Source: Ypsolopha sequella (taxonomy: Eukaryota; Arthropoda; Insecta; Lepidoptera; Ypsolophidae). From it: a stretch of DNA of 64,000 nt. How positions within the stretch are numbered: position 1 is the first letter of the stretch; each line of letters opens with the position of its first letter. The stretch covers positions 2,903,501 through 2,967,500 of the forward strand of contig OW203992.1 of the NCBI GenBank assembly GCA_934047225.1. Direction: 5' to 3'. Under the pieces are notes generated by a model, which saw only the letters and a program-made list of their open reading frames with translations, searched no databases and was not told the DNA's origin. A program made the position numbers and the translations under genes. This document shows, piece by piece, positions 39,101-54,337 of the stretch.

Positions 39101-42100
39101 TACATTATCAAGTTGACCAAATATCTACTTATTTTCTGATAATCCTTGATTTAGTTGCTGACCAAGTATTCCTGGTGTTTAAAACATGTAATAACTTTTA
39201 GCTGATTTCTCTAAGTGTATATTAAAAAAAATATATACTGTTTAATTACTTGCCCTTTCAAAATGTATTCATAGAAAGCGTAGCATTTATTTAGGAGCAG
39301 TGTGTCTGCTACGTCGCGTAGCCATTAACTACGCCGTAGTAGTAGGCTGTTCTTGTTTCGCTACGCCATGAGGCGCACCCGCTACGCCCAGTGTGTCCAA
39401 AAGTGGTGAAACTATATCTTATTTTATCGACAAAAAAATTTTTTTTTTTTAGAAAATCTTTGTTTTATAAATTTACGTTTGAAATTTTTTTTTGCCTACC
39501 ATGGAGACTATGTATAAAATTTGTCATAACTTTTGATCTATCACGAGTAATGCAATGAAATAAAACTGTTATAATCCTTAAGAATAGACGTTGCATACCA
39601 AATCAAAAACAAAACATAATCAACTACCATTAACATAAAAATTATATTCTAAAAGATTATTTCTTTAATTTTTCCGTCTTTTTTTTCAGTACTAGTAAAT
39701 TTTTTCAAAGTAATGTCCCCAGTTTACCATACTTTTATTCCTATTTATCATTGCCTATTCCATTATCTTTCTAACAAAAAAAAAATACAACGTTCTATCA
39801 TAAATACAATATTTTCTACGAGCGGTTAACCAAAGGCACTGCGCTCGCGTCCCATACAAAGATACCAAAGCGGAGTACTTTTTCAAAAATAAAAAAAATA
39901 CAACGTTCTATCATAAATACAATATTTTCTACGAGCGGTTAACCAAAGGCACTGCGCTCGCGTCCCATACAAAGATACCAAAGCGGAGTACTTTTTCAAA
40001 AATAAAAAAAATACAACGTTCTATCATAAATACAATATTTTCTACGAGCGGTTAACCAAAGGCACTGCGCTCGCGTCCCATACAAAGATACCAAAGCGGA
40101 GTACTTTTTCAAAAATAAAAAAAATACAACGTTCTATCATAAATACAATATTTTCTACGAGCGGTTAACCAAAGGCACTGCGCTCGCGTCCCATACAAAG
40201 ATACCAAAGCGGAGTACTTTTTCAAAAATAAAAAAAATACAACGTTCTATCATAAATACAATATTTTCTACGAGCGGTTAACCAAAGGCACTGCGCTCGC
40301 GTCCCATACAAAGATACCAAAGCGGAGTACTTTTTCAAAAATAAAAAAAATACAACGTTCTATCATAAATACAATATTTTCTACGAGCGGTTAACCAAAG
40401 GCACTGCGCTCGCGTCCCATACAAAGATACCAAAGCGGAGTACTTTTTCAAAAATAAAAAAAAAAACAAAAAAATGGTTTTTGTCGATATATTTAGATCT
40501 AGTTTCACCAACTTTCGGATGTGCACTTGTACGAGGGACACACTGTATACAAAGCGTCACATTTCCATGGACCTTGGAGGCAAAGTGCTTTAAAATTAAA
40601 GATAGAAAATTTCAGTTGCTTTTTTTTGTGTATATATACAAAAAATTGTGATAAATTTCCAGTAAATACATTTTGACTATTAAATCTAGGGTTATGATTT
40701 TAGAAAACATGTTTGTCTAAATTTTCCTCGACAGAAATAATGATTGAAATGAGGTCTTCAAACACACTTTTTCTCCTCGTTTGATGAAATGCCCATTAAG
40801 AAAGCACGCCCTGTGTAGACCCACCATTGCATGCATTGATCTAGCCTTTTTCTGCTCTGATGGAAAAACTCTGCGTTTTTGAAGTGGATACTTCTATGTT
40901 CACATCTCGTATTTAGGGGGGCATGTTCAGACTGTTTTTAACGAAGTAAATTTTGATATTTTTTTTAAATAAATTCTTTTAAATAATTTTAAATAATAAA
41001 TAAGTCTTTATTAACTGCAGGTGGAATTATTTACCATAATTTTAGGGTTCCGTACCCGTATTGTGTGGTGGTACGGAACCCTTTGTGCGCGAGTCCGACT
41101 CGCACTTCGCTGGTTATTTTTGCTTGTTCAGGGAACATATGTGTTTAGTTTAAATTTTAGTTTCCAAGTTTTACATAGAGAATGGAGAATGTAAAATTAA
41201 GGTAAATATTGTTGTAGGTACTCGTACAATTTAGCTAATTATCCAAATTATCCAAATTCTTTAAGTAGAATATGTTTTTTTTTAATTCTTAACAACCAAC
41301 AGCCACAACCACTGATTACACCAAAATACACGGCGCACCCTGGACAGTTAATCCAACACCTAACAAACACATTAATTCACTTCAACGGTAGGTATAGGTT
41401 TCAACAGTGTCTGTTCACCCGCCCTATGACGTAACTAAGCCACCAAGCGACCCGTCGTGTTCTGGTGTGACGTCATGAGACGCTGTACCGTAGGGTTACA
41501 GTACAGGCAGCTGCGTAGCAGCAGTCATTCGCCCGTTATCGACTTCCGTAGACTTTGCGGAAGTCTTTGGATAGACTGCTAACTCCCTGCCAGCTTTCAC
41601 TCTTCCAGTTTTTTAGCGAGCGCTCTACATCCTAGGTCTCATTAAGTCTAATCGATGTTTTCCTTCTGACGCGGGGCCAACATTTCTTTTTTTGAATGAA
41701 TACTTATGAATATTTTTATTTATCAAAAAAGGTAAATTTTCTTAATACTAAACATGACCCACAAAACTGCATGTACAGTTTGACTGTGGGATCCGTGAGT
41801 CTCTGATAAAAATTAAATTAAATTAGTACATTACTTAAATAAAAGTAATTAGTACGATCAGCCAAACATAAGCGGCCACGCCTCCGCTACCACTTTACGT
41901 ACCATTGCTGAGCTATGAGGGTAGTTAAATAATTAGCGGCCGACCGCACCAGCTACTTACAATAATAAATACCTACTTAGAAGGATGGCCTACCCTAGCA
42001 ACTTTTTTCATTACCCGTCCAGCACAATAAGTCCAATGGCAAAGACCTTATTTGCTTTTGATATAGGTGATTATATGTTGGCTCACTGTCCTCTTTTTCT

Positions 42101-45100
42101 TAGACGCGTAATACTAGTGATCACGCAGCGAATCAACGAATTGGTGTGTTTTTAACTAAAACTGAAATATTTTGTAGTGAAAAAAATATTGGATTTAAGT
42201 AAAATCCCTTAACATTTCTATTTGCTAATTTATGAAAAAATAAAAACAAGTTAATGTCTTAGCCGCGTTCTCGAAACGAACGTTTAAAAACAAAAAAAAA
42301 GAGTCCGGTAAAAAAAAATTTTTTTTTACAAAACCCTGAATCTTGGTACATTGTTTATAAGTAGACTCCTTAGGTAAAAGATCAATAAATCAAATATATT
42401 TTCTTCAATATGAGGAGAGACCTAGTTTCTTCGAATGAATCCTTGAAAATCTGGCGTTGTTGATGTTCTAGCGTCAGGTGTCCCGTTAACTAAAAGTTAC
42501 ATAGTATTGAGGAGATGATATGATAACAGTTTTTTTAATGTTTGTTTGTTGGACTTCTGTCTAATATTAATGGGTTGGCTATTAGAATGTATGGGACACG
42601 CTTTTTTAGAGTTCTATCGCCATAATAATAGGTACATTGTATTTACCCGTTCTTACTGACCTTGTACCACAAGTATGGCTTACAAGAGATAAGTTATGCT
42701 CCTGTCTACAATGCTGATTTTGCATATTTTAAATAATTTTCTGTAGTCTTCTTTGCATTTGCTTTTGGTTTTATTAGACACAAGGAGCTTTAGGAACCTA
42801 ATTTTAAGTTTTTCTAATTTATCTATATTTGATTTGAATGTTTATCCATAGCAGTCGAGAGCATAGCTTATTATTGAGTCCACCAAACACATCCGTCCGT
42901 CCATCAGGCTAGTTCGTCCACTGTTGGACATAAGCCTTTCCAGGACTTTGCCGCTCCCGGCGGTCATCCTGGAAGAATTGCCCATACTCACACACGCTGG
43001 GCAGGCGGGTTAGTGAGCGCGGTGCCGGAACTCTTGCACCAGTGACGCCGCTGCCCGTCGCCAGTCTGTTCCATATAAGGCCCGGCTATTAGACAAACAC
43101 ATATAGACATTTTAGAGTACTAGTTGGAACTCTAAAACTTAAATTATAGAATTTACCAAGCAGACTTTGAAGCTTACTATAAATGTGATCTACATGTTTT
43201 GTCCAGAAAAGTTTTCATCAATTTTGCAGGAGGTTTTTGTGCTCAGTGCCCGTCGGACCGTGACATCATACGGCAAAGTTGACAAATCGATGATCATTAA
43301 TAAATCACTCTAATACCGGCGTTCCGTTTGTTGGTAGACCAACAATTCAAGTGGGAGGCGGGGCGCCACCAGCGGGCTGTTTACGTTCTAGCTAACGGCA
43401 GTCTGTACGCATTCCGTAGTCTGTTTCAAAATACGCTTCATTTGACACTTGAATTTTCAAAATGTGACGTCAACGAAGTTTCTTCACATCCTTCCCACTT
43501 TTCCAGAGTATAAACCCATGTCAATAGACCTTGGGAATAGACATGGCCGTTGTTCTATCCGTCTCTCACGCACACACATCTGCGTCTACATGACATGCTG
43601 GCTGGAATTTTAGTAGCTGAAAAGCTGAAAACTAGAGATGCATAAAAAAACATCCATTTAAGATTTAAGGCGATGGTATTTAGAGATATCTGCCCTGCTC
43701 CAACACTTTCATTTTACACTTGTCTCTGTGAAAGCGGGCCGCTCAAAAACTCGCAATATCAAGGTGTTTTTATTTTTTATTTTGATACTAGTGACCCGCC
43801 CCGGCTTCGCACGGGCATGTATTATACATATAAACCTTTCTCTTGAATCACTCTATCTATTAAAAAACTGCATCAAAATCTGTTGCGTAGTTTTAAATAT
43901 CTAAGCATACATAGGGACGGACAGACAGCGGGAAGCGACTTTTTTTGTACTGTGTAGTGACGATAATGATAGTGATAGTAATGATTAGAGGGATTTATAT
44001 TTATATTTAATATGACAGCCGTTTTATAAACATAACATAATTTAACTCAAATAGAATTATATTTAGATCATAGTTTAGTTAAATAAATAAATTTAAATTA
44101 TAAATCCTTGTTATTTACAAATAATAAACACAAAAAATAACAATTTTAAGTATTTTCGAGATATATTTCATCAGTCGAATGAGTGAAAGATTTGAATACA
44201 GAATGACATGAAATAAAATATATATATACAACGTGTAACAGAAAGGTGTAACCATATTTGAAGAGGTTATTCAGTCAATGGTATAGAACAACTTTTACTA
44301 TGGAGTCAACCATGAAATCGCAAAAAAAAAATCTGCCCTTCCATACATTTCGGCCGAGCGGCATTGCATTTTTCTATGAAGCGAGTAATGGTTCTAAACC
44401 ATTGACTGAATAAACTCTTCAAATATGGTTACACCTTTCTGTTACACCTTGTTGACTAATTCAATTAGCGTAACCTACTTTTGAACAAAAAAAAAAAAAA
44501 TATATCAAAAAACATTCTGTCTGTATAGGAAATTCATCTATGCACCCTGGTCTTCATAATTATATACATATATGTATTCGTGACTGTCCTGTTTGTCTGG
44601 TGGTCAAGTTATTTTACAAATTAAACACAAAAGAATACGATGGTTATCTATTGAAACACCAATAAACACCCGTAACAGCAAATATTTCATGGCATATTGA
44701 AACTGGGAATATTATCGACTGGCACATCCCTAGCTGTACTGGCACATCCCTAGCTGTACTGGCACATCCCTAGCTGTACTGTAACTCTGCAAAGAAAAAA
44801 TAGTTCCTCCTTAGTTCTTATATTGTCAACTGTGAATAGACAACTCGGTCCGCCCACACCGCAGTGTCGTGTCGGTCAGATATCGATCGTGTGTGGACAC
44901 GGGCTGACGGTCAACGTACAATGTCAGCACCGGCAATCACGCCTTTTGTTTTTGTCTTTATTGAATCGCTGATTGTTGATGCCGAGATGGGAGAGTTGCC
45001 ATTGGTAGCTTTCATACCGCTGACATAGACATATACATATATTTATTAATAATATTCATTACAGCCCCTCTATTCTGTATCTTTAGTTCCCAACTGAACT

Positions 45101-48100
45101 AAGTGCCTATCATGAAAAACATTGCTAAAAACGGAACTTGCAAAATTGCTTTTAGTGGGTATTGAACTATTTACGAACTGTGTCGTTACTTCAAGTGTGA
45201 ACATATCCTTAGACAATCGGAATTCGATAGTATATCTATGTTTTTGATGATAGACACCCAGTCCAGATGGCAACTAAAGATACATAATAGGCCCTCAGGT
45301 CATTCTTATTACATAAAATTTATTAAGCTACACGATATTGTATAGGCGTACTGAATAAGGTACTAGTAATAATGTCGAACATCCATCCATCCATCCATCA
45401 GCCTAGTTCGTTCACTGCTGGACATAAACATTTCCAGGACTTTGCCACTCCCGGCGGTCATCCTGGAAGAATTGCCCATACTCACACACGCTGGGCAGGC
45501 GGGTTGGTGAGCGTGGTGCCGGAACCCTCGCACCAGTGACGCCGCTGCCCGTCACCAGTCTGTTCCATATAAGACCCGGCTATTAGGGATGGATATACCG
45601 CCATCCATCGGTCCCAGGCATGGTGGGCCTCCTGGTTTTTTGCCTGTGAGCTGTCCTCTTACTCTCCCTCGAATTACTTCGCGGGGGTCTCCAAGTAAGA
45701 TGGTGGTACCTCCACAGTCGAGCCCGGCATCAGCTCTACCATGTCGAATATCTCTTCCAACAATCAGAAGGTCGCGGGTTACAATCCCATGGGGTACATT
45801 GTGTTCGGAATGCATGTTAAGATGTGGGTCTCACCAGGATGTAATAATCGTTGGTGAAACATCGTACGGGTGTGACTGCAGACTATGACTTCCATTTCAT
45901 GGTCCACTTACCCTCGGAAACACCTTTGACAACCTCTCGGGGATACATGTCGTGATGATGTATATTATCACCCTTTTGGTGTAATTGCCGTCTCTATGTG
46001 CTTCTGATTAGGTATAATCCTCGCAAATTGCTAATGCGCTCGCACGTCATTTGTTTTCGGCCGCTTAGTACCGTTAGCAACGGTGTCCAATATATTTTGT
46101 TATTTGTACCTACCTTAGACCATTTAACACGGGACGTGGCAAAAGTACTGAATTTATTCTGCCTCTTTCGGCGGTAGGGGAGGTTAACATGCACAGCACA
46201 CATTTACTCACTCACGCCTACTGCTTCGAAAATTTAAATGTCACACTAAATCAAAAGACAAACATAAAACGAGCACACAAGCAAACTTACATGAACAAAT
46301 CGTTCGTGTACTTTGGCAGGAGGGAATGCGTGCGTTTGCCTAGTCCCGTGTTATATGGTCTAAGGCTTTTTCTGACCGTTCTTGAACAAACGTCATTGTG
46401 AATTATTTAGACAAAGACCCAACGCATTAGTAATTTGTGATGATAGTATTACCATCGCTAATTCACAATACGGTCAGAAATAACTAACAAAAACATTTAG
46501 TGAAAGACAGATTTGGGATCATTATAAATATTAAAAGACAAAACCATAAGTATACTCGACACCGATGCTAACGGTACTAAGTGGCCGAAAACAAGTGAAG
46601 TTCGAGTGCTTTAGCAATTTGCGAGGAGTATACTGTAAAACATGTATTTGGCTTCAGTTAATAGCCTAAGGGATTTGTGTATGAATAAGCCGGCAAACAT
46701 TTTGGGCAAAAAGCGTCGTAGTGGGGGAAAGTTCGCGCACGAATTTGGCCCTTCGGTCCGCCAAAAATAGTCTGCGGTTTTTTTGTAATTTTTTGAAGAT
46801 TATACCGCTGATACGACGACTTCGCTCTTTCATGGAACCTTAAAAATAGATATATTCTTTTTTATATCATCAGTCCATTTTGAGTAGATAGATTAACCCG
46901 TTAATATTGTAAAAAACCGGCCAAGTGCGAGTCGGACCATTATCTATAATAATACAGATCGCGCCAAACTTCTAGTACGCTCGGAAGTTGCTCTTCCCAA
47001 GAACGGCCCATACATTTATACGGCCCCGTGTTTAGAGGGGACTAAAAGTTTGGTGCGATCTGTACTCGTTAACTTGTAAAGCCTACTTAGCTGTGACAGT
47101 TTTCCTTTTAATTTCGTTATGTATACCTACCACTGCCGTGATTTTTTTTCACGTCTCCAAATACAACCGTTTCGCAGTTTCGCTGACAGGGGGGGACACT
47201 TGACTCTAACAAAAATTAACACTTTTAAGCTTAACATTTCGCAAACGAATTCCTGGATCAAAAAATGGTCTTCTCACACCCCCATTATTTTTAAATTACC
47301 TATCCAACGACACCTCACACTAGGGAATAGACGAGAAAAAAAAATCATCCCAACTTTACGTGTAGGGGAGGTAGGTACCCTAAAAAAATCTTTTTCAAAA
47401 TTTGACTATACCACTTTATCGGCGTGATATATACGAGTATGTATACCCATGCCAAATTACAGATTTCTAGTACTAATAGTCTCTAAGCTAAGCCGTGGAC
47501 AGACAGACAGACAGACAGATAGATGGACATGGCGAAACTATAAGGGTTCCTTGTTGTTGACTACGGAACCCTAAAAAGGTCCTAAAAGCGAGAGGTCCCG
47601 GGTTCGGATCCCGGTTCAGAGCACCTCACATCCAGATTTACTTTTCTTTCTGCGTTTCTATACTGCAATGATATAATGTTAACCCTAAAAAGGTGTTTAA
47701 AAACATTTTCTAAACATTGATTTTTAGAAAGTATACACTGTAATGGAGATTAATTTTTAAAGAAGTCTCCTTGTGCCGCGGCATATGAATTATTTCCCAC
47801 GTTTTTATTTTCAGATATTCATCGATGGCACAGTTTTACTTTTGCATAACATTAAAACTATAGACTCTAAAATTGGTATTGATTTGCCTGTATACTAGGT
47901 GACTTTGATTTGTTCAGTCAATGAGGGCTACCATCGACGTCAGGTGACGGCACTGAGACAACAGGTATAGAGAAACGTCAAATGTCCGCGAAACAGCGAA
48001 AACTATGGCTTTTTATTAGTTATTTGTGTATTAGTCGAGATAAATTCATAGTTTCTGGTTTATTATTCAAGGTACGGTGCAATGAAAGTAAATTAATTAA

Positions 48101-51100
48101 GATTAGAGCTAAAGAAAAGAGGGGCTAAAACAAAACTTATGTCCTCCTTTCATTTTCGAACATAACGGAACTGCACATCATTGCGGCATTGTTCATTCGC
48201 ATTTAAGAAACATTTTTTTTTAAATATTATATGGATAAGCAAAACAAAAAATTGAACTTCTGTGTAAATCTAATCTAACAAACCTTTGACATACACCTTC
48301 CGTGCCAGTGGCGCCAGTTTGTGGCCTTTATAAAAGTAGACCCCATTGCGTACTGGAGACGTGGTAAGTGGTAAGAGACAAGATTCAATGTAAACTTTTG
48401 CGAAATACGCAACAACATTCACATTGGTGTCGATTCGGCGCAACCCGACTTAACTTATTTGACAGGACTACTTTTGAACGTCCTGTCTTTGTCTTTACAA
48501 ATAGTACCCGCAAAACGATTTTCTTTTTGTGTAAAACCCAATGGTAAATAAAAATCATAATAAATAAGTAGACATACATACACTAACCTGCATATAATAT
48601 TAAATTAAATAAAAAATATATATATAGTATGTATATCCAAGTATACTTAAAGAAACATACACGGCATAACTACATATATGACATTTTTAAATAAATTATA
48701 TATATATATATAATAATGCAGAATATATGTCATACAAATATGCGGGTGGAAAAAGTGTATGAAAATCTATTGAGTGAGCAGAAAAAGTACATGAAAGTCG
48801 ATTGTATACGTGCTGTTTTTTTGTCGTTTTCTTCCCTTTATGGAAAAGGCTAAAGGTTTAAGCCCATACTGCCTGGTTTTTAGTTTATTTTCTTCTCTGT
48901 GTTTGTATATCCTCTCTTGAGACTCATCTGAAGGAACTGTCTTGTTTCCAACTTGCTTTTTTTTAATTAACATACAGAATGAACAAACTGGCCAGTATCA
49001 TTTTGCGAACCCGGACATTATATTTTTTTGTCTTTTATTTTGGGTTACCTGCCAAGAAGTTTTCAACTAGGCTCTAGGCAAATATGTTCTATGGGCTCTA
49101 GTATGTAAATTGTTATCTACTGATATTATCAAAAGAAATCAAAAAGTGAAAATCGCGTGGAAATCGCTTGTTTTATCTAAATTTAAAATTTGTAAAATTA
49201 CTTGTCTGTCTAATAAAACCTGAGAGTAACTTTACCTGAGAGACGGGTATTGAAAATATGTTTTTTCATCATTTTTCCATACCCGTGTCAGGTAAAGTTA
49301 CTCTTAGCTTTCATTAGACATACTCTAGGTACTTATAATGGCGTCTAATAGTGATAGTGAAGATATGATGACAATTTTCCGCCGCCGCAATTTAAAGAAT
49401 GTGGCTTTTACTTTGAACAGCGAAACCGTTCGGGCATAATAGAGTGTATTAAGTATATGTGGATAAGTACAGGTGTTTTTTTTTTTATTTTTTCTTTTAT
49501 TTTCCTCGTAGGTGTAGTATAGAGCACTATGTATCACTGGGGAGAAAGTGCGATTCCCAACTCGTATGTATAGAAGCCCTCTGCTTCGCCTCGAGCCTCA
49601 AACTCCACCCTCGTTGGTAATCGTCCCCTTTCTTCCCTCGGTAAACAATGTACAATTAATTTCTTTGCTGTTCAAATATGAAATAACTGTACTTCAAACT
49701 CCAACCTGTATTTTCATTAACCGTTTGTTTACTCACGAAGCCTACCAATAAAGTTGTGAATTTTTTAATATCCCTGCAGCTGTTCCTATGACCTGAATAG
49801 TGCCACAGCATAAGGTATGCAGTGATGATGACGGTTTCCTTCAAGAAATAATTAGTTTGTTACCGAGCGAGCCAAGGACGGTATCAAACTGGGACAAACA
49901 ATGTAAAGCGACCTTAATGTGTTTACTGGCTGCGTTTTAGTTGGAGTGGGAATATTCTGTTAACACATTGCAATAACCCTTTTTTTCAGTTTCTCATCGT
50001 TACCGTTACCCGTAGTCGGAGGCGGCTCTAGCCCATGTAGCGCAAATGTGCAATCAATACCCTGGCTCCCTTTAGTACAAAAATTCGAGACGTATCTTCG
50101 ATATCACCTATCACTCGCTGTTTGTTATTTTCAACGACTTAGGATTTCGCTAGTTATTTTTGATGAGTTCTGACCCCGGTGAACGTCGTAATAATTGCGG
50201 TAGCTAATAACCAATCTTACTTTTTAATTTTAATGAAAAGAAAAGCCGATTTAGGTATTTCAGATTTACTTGTTTACTCAAACATAATACTTAATCCATT
50301 GCGTCCAGGCTTATTTCGCAAAACTACCGTGTAGCGGTAAACACAAATTAATGCACGCGTACACGCGCCTTTGGTAGCGATGCGACAGTACCTCAATTTA
50401 ATTATCTGATTTAAGGCTGATTTCACGTTGAAACAAAAGTTATTGTGTAGAGTAAAGGAGCCGCTCATGGCGCGCCTTGCTTTGCTACCGCACCCAGCGT
50501 CGGCCATAACACGGGCACAGGTTTTTTGAGAGCGTCGGCGTTGCGAGCGACACATGCTCTTTGCAAGTGTCGCGAGCGGCGCTCGGCGCCCCCTATGACC
50601 CTGCGCTCGTGTGCACTGCACACCCAGCACCATAGGTAAAGCCGGTTCTGCCCGTAGTGCTAGATATTACTATCCGCAATATGAACAAGGATCGAAGAAT
50701 GGCGGCGCTTCATTTCGGCCCTTTGCTCCCCAGTCGAGATTGGGAATAAGAAAAAGTAATAGGAACAAGTCTACTAAGTACAGCTTTACATAATATAGAT
50801 AATAAAGCAGGGTCATTGTAAAAAGACTACAGCAAAAAATTTTCAAAAAATTATCAAAAACATTCATTTACAAATTTGTTTTCTTAATACTAGAGAAGTT
50901 TCATTTTATTTTTATTGTTATTTTTATCTTTGAGTAATATCCCACTTTGTTATGCTGTACCTGCGTCAAAGAGCACACAATGTACGGGTCTCGTCAAAAC
51001 AGGAGTTTCAATCTGATTTCTACGTTTTTCTATGGCACGTTTTTTAAGACAGACTTACAGATACCCAGGTATCGAATCTATATTTATTAAGTATATTAAT

Positions 51101-54100
51101 CGTGACTAGTTTCGTCTATTTTACGACATCATCGGGCGAAATGAGAAAGGTTAACAAACAGTCAAAATGGATATATAAATAAACACATTTTTGTCCGTCC
51201 ATCAAGTAGTTACACTTCACAGTATAAACTAACCGAGCATTCGTTTGCACTTATATTCTCGACAGGTAAACGGTGAGAGGAATCCGGAGGAGGTGTACAA
51301 AGACTTCCGAGCGGCCATTCTCCAGATCCTGGGCGCTGTAGAGGAGCAGAGCAACGGAGGAGTGGGCGCCGGCGGCATACCGGGGGAGATTGTCGGGGTG
51401 GAACCTGCGCCTACTGCTTTGGTATTATACCTTGCTAGCATTTAGGCTTCCAATTGGGCTCGTTTATTTTTTGGAACATAGATCCGTATCGCAAGTTACA
51501 CTCCAGACACTTAGCGAATGAGAGCTAAGCCGAAAAAAGTGTAAGACTTCGACCGTCGCGACACTTTTGCTATAGTATGTGTTGATTAAAGACATACTTC
51601 ACTGTTTACTACATCATTTATTGCACGGAATAACTTTCAAGTAGTTTAACTAAACCCTTGATAATGGTGTAAAACCGAAACCGGTCGGGTTAAATTAGCT
51701 TTTAAACTGTGAAACGAGTGCAAGTGCATCTATACCTCATGTTGTTATCCAAGTTTCACCAAGTGATCAATTAATCAATTTAAAGTAATTTGTGTAATTT
51801 CTGCAGTATGTCGTGCGACGTGCGCATCAGTAGCAAAAGGAACTTCGTTCCAACCCGGTGTCCCACGACACCTCTCAAGTAGCAGTAGTTCATTCGATAG
51901 GGTTGATCCCCTCAATTTTGAGTCCCAGGTTCGAATCCTGCCGATCGATTATGCAGAGTTTTTAGGATTTTTTGCGCATAGTATTTTTATACTTACCACT
52001 CGTTAAACGGTGTGTGTATAATGTTTACACAGTAAGGTAAACCTGCATTCCCTTAAAATTGTGTATTTGTGTCCGAAGAATGATGATCACGGGCAGCGCC
52101 GTCACTGGTGCGAGGGTTTCGGTACCGCGCTCACCGACCCGGCTGCCCAGCGTGTATGAGTATGGGCATTTCTTCCAGGAGAACCGCTAAAGTCTTGGAA
52201 AGGACACATCAGGCTAATGGATGGATGGAAAGTGAAATACTTATTTAATTTTAGCGTATTTGTCTTTTTGGAAATGTGGTTCAGTACGATCAGTACAGTA
52301 ATTGGGCTCATTTTAAGGTTACACTCGGTATATTGAATACTTTAATACAATTTTGTCTATTACTAGAGTACAGCAAAGCGTAGCGTAGGCCGCCCTCCTC
52401 ATGCCCGCTGGACTGACGATCTGAAGGACGTTGAGTTGGTGGCTGGATGAGGATGACTGAGGACCGTCAAGAGTGGCGTAATATGGGGGAGGCATGTCCA
52501 GCAGTGGACGAATACGGGCTGATGGAGGGATGGATGGAGAGTATAGCGGCGCCAACGTCGGTCGTTGCCAACTTAGTGGAATCGCCACTGATATCTGAAG
52601 GAACTATAATGTTCAATATTTATTGCAGTTACCTAGAAGCCTGCCAGTATATCAAGAGTCAAGAAGCTTGCCAGTCCAGCAGGAACCGAGTGCCTTACCC
52701 ATCATGGACCCAATATCGTTACCATCTCCCGAACCTGTGGTCCACGTCGAGCCGAGAAGAATCGTCACACCTAAGGTTACTTTCATAACATTGAAGTTTC
52801 ATACTTTTTTCCGGAAAAGCGTTCAGAAGGCCAAGTTTGACAATAAAAAAAAATAAAAAAAATTTAAATAACACTTTCAAAAAAGAAACTTTGTATGACG
52901 CCAGGGTAGGCACTGCCTACCCTAGAGTGAAGATTTTCATACCAAATTTTTTTTTCTACGTGTTATTTAAAGATTTTCATATTTTTTTTAATGTCAAACT
53001 TGACCGTCTGGTTGCTTTTCTGGTAAAAAGTTATATGCACGCCACTGCTTATTACTAAATAACCGATATCTGAGTTTGGCTCAGTAAAAACGTTGACAGT
53101 TGAAAACGTACGTTTTAAGGTGTCAAATGAATACGATTTTCTTACACAATTGTACCCCTGCGGTATTATGTATCTTTAGTTGCCATCTAGACTGGATGCC
53201 TATCATCGAAAATATAGACATACTATCGAATTCCGATTGTCTAAGAATATGTTCGCAATTGAAGTGACGACACAGTTCGTACATTTTATTTATGTTTGTA
53301 AGTGATAGAGGCTGGTCAATTCGCACTAAATTGTTAAAACTGTGGTACACGTGCAATGCAAACTCCCAACAACACTCAATACAAGCGAACTGGGGCTCTA
53401 CCGCGTAATTCTCATTTGTATCAACTTCAAGCAAATGCATGCGAAATTCAACGCGTGCAAAAGAGATGGCATGTTAGGCGGGCGTCGTCGCACGCACGTC
53501 AAATTTCAATCTCAAGTTGATGTTGATGAAAATGAGAATTACGCGGTAGACCCACAGATTTGTTTATCTACTACTACTAACAAGCGAAAAGCTTGTGCAA
53601 ACACGTTGTGGAATTGTGTAAGTAACGTACGTTTTAAGCTGGCAAATGGATACGATTTTCTTACACAATTACAACCCCGTTTGTGTGTGTGTATAAGTGC
53701 GTACTGAGGTGAGTAAGTGTAGAATAGATAATATTCTTTGCACTGTCATTACTTCGATTGGGTAATTAAAGATCTCGTAAAAATAATATAGTATATAATT
53801 CAGTCGCAAAAAAGTAGTTTTATGTAAAAATTTACTGAATCAATTTTCAAGTACTTTATTTAAAAGACAAGATTTTTCAGTTTTTTTAGACCATCCTTGA
53901 ATTTTCTCCTTCAAAAGTCTTTGCTTTTAAACATGACGATTCATCGAACGACATTGAATATTTTATTACTTTGCATTCCTTCCACATACATAATCAGATT
54001 GTAACCTACAAAAGCACTAGAAAAAAGAACTTGTAAATAACGAAACCGTGGTTAAATACAGAACGAATGTGTTTTTGTTTGCCTTTATTATGTAAAGTGA

Positions 54101-54277
54101 ACATCAAGCCTTCTATTCGATTTGTTTTTTTTTTGATTTTTATATTTATTTCTCTATTCAAATAGAAGAGCTTGTATGACTAGATTGGTGGATTTGGAAG
54201 AGACGAAAGATGTGTGTCAGGATCATAACAGTTGGAAATCTATAGTCCCTGCCTACCCCTCTGGGAGACAGGCGTAA

Positions 54278-54337
<60 letters not shown>

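Noticed and set aside
39785..40462. CRISPR-like array
   Set aside because: Units are contiguous and identical over the full 113 bp with no unique spacers, and the genome is eukaryotic. It is a tandem repeat.
45552..45888. Two overlapping open frames of 87 and 99 codons
   Set aside because: Both lie in a LINE 3' end shared with 11040-11487 and other copies, with broken frames elsewhere.
50274..50633. 119-codon minus-strand ORF in intron 5
   Set aside because: GC-rich chance frame, Arg/Ala-rich, no domain and no signals supporting expression.
52447..52788. 113-codon frame across exon 7
   Set aside because: It starts in a LINE tail and uses a different frame from the one that links exons 6 and 8.
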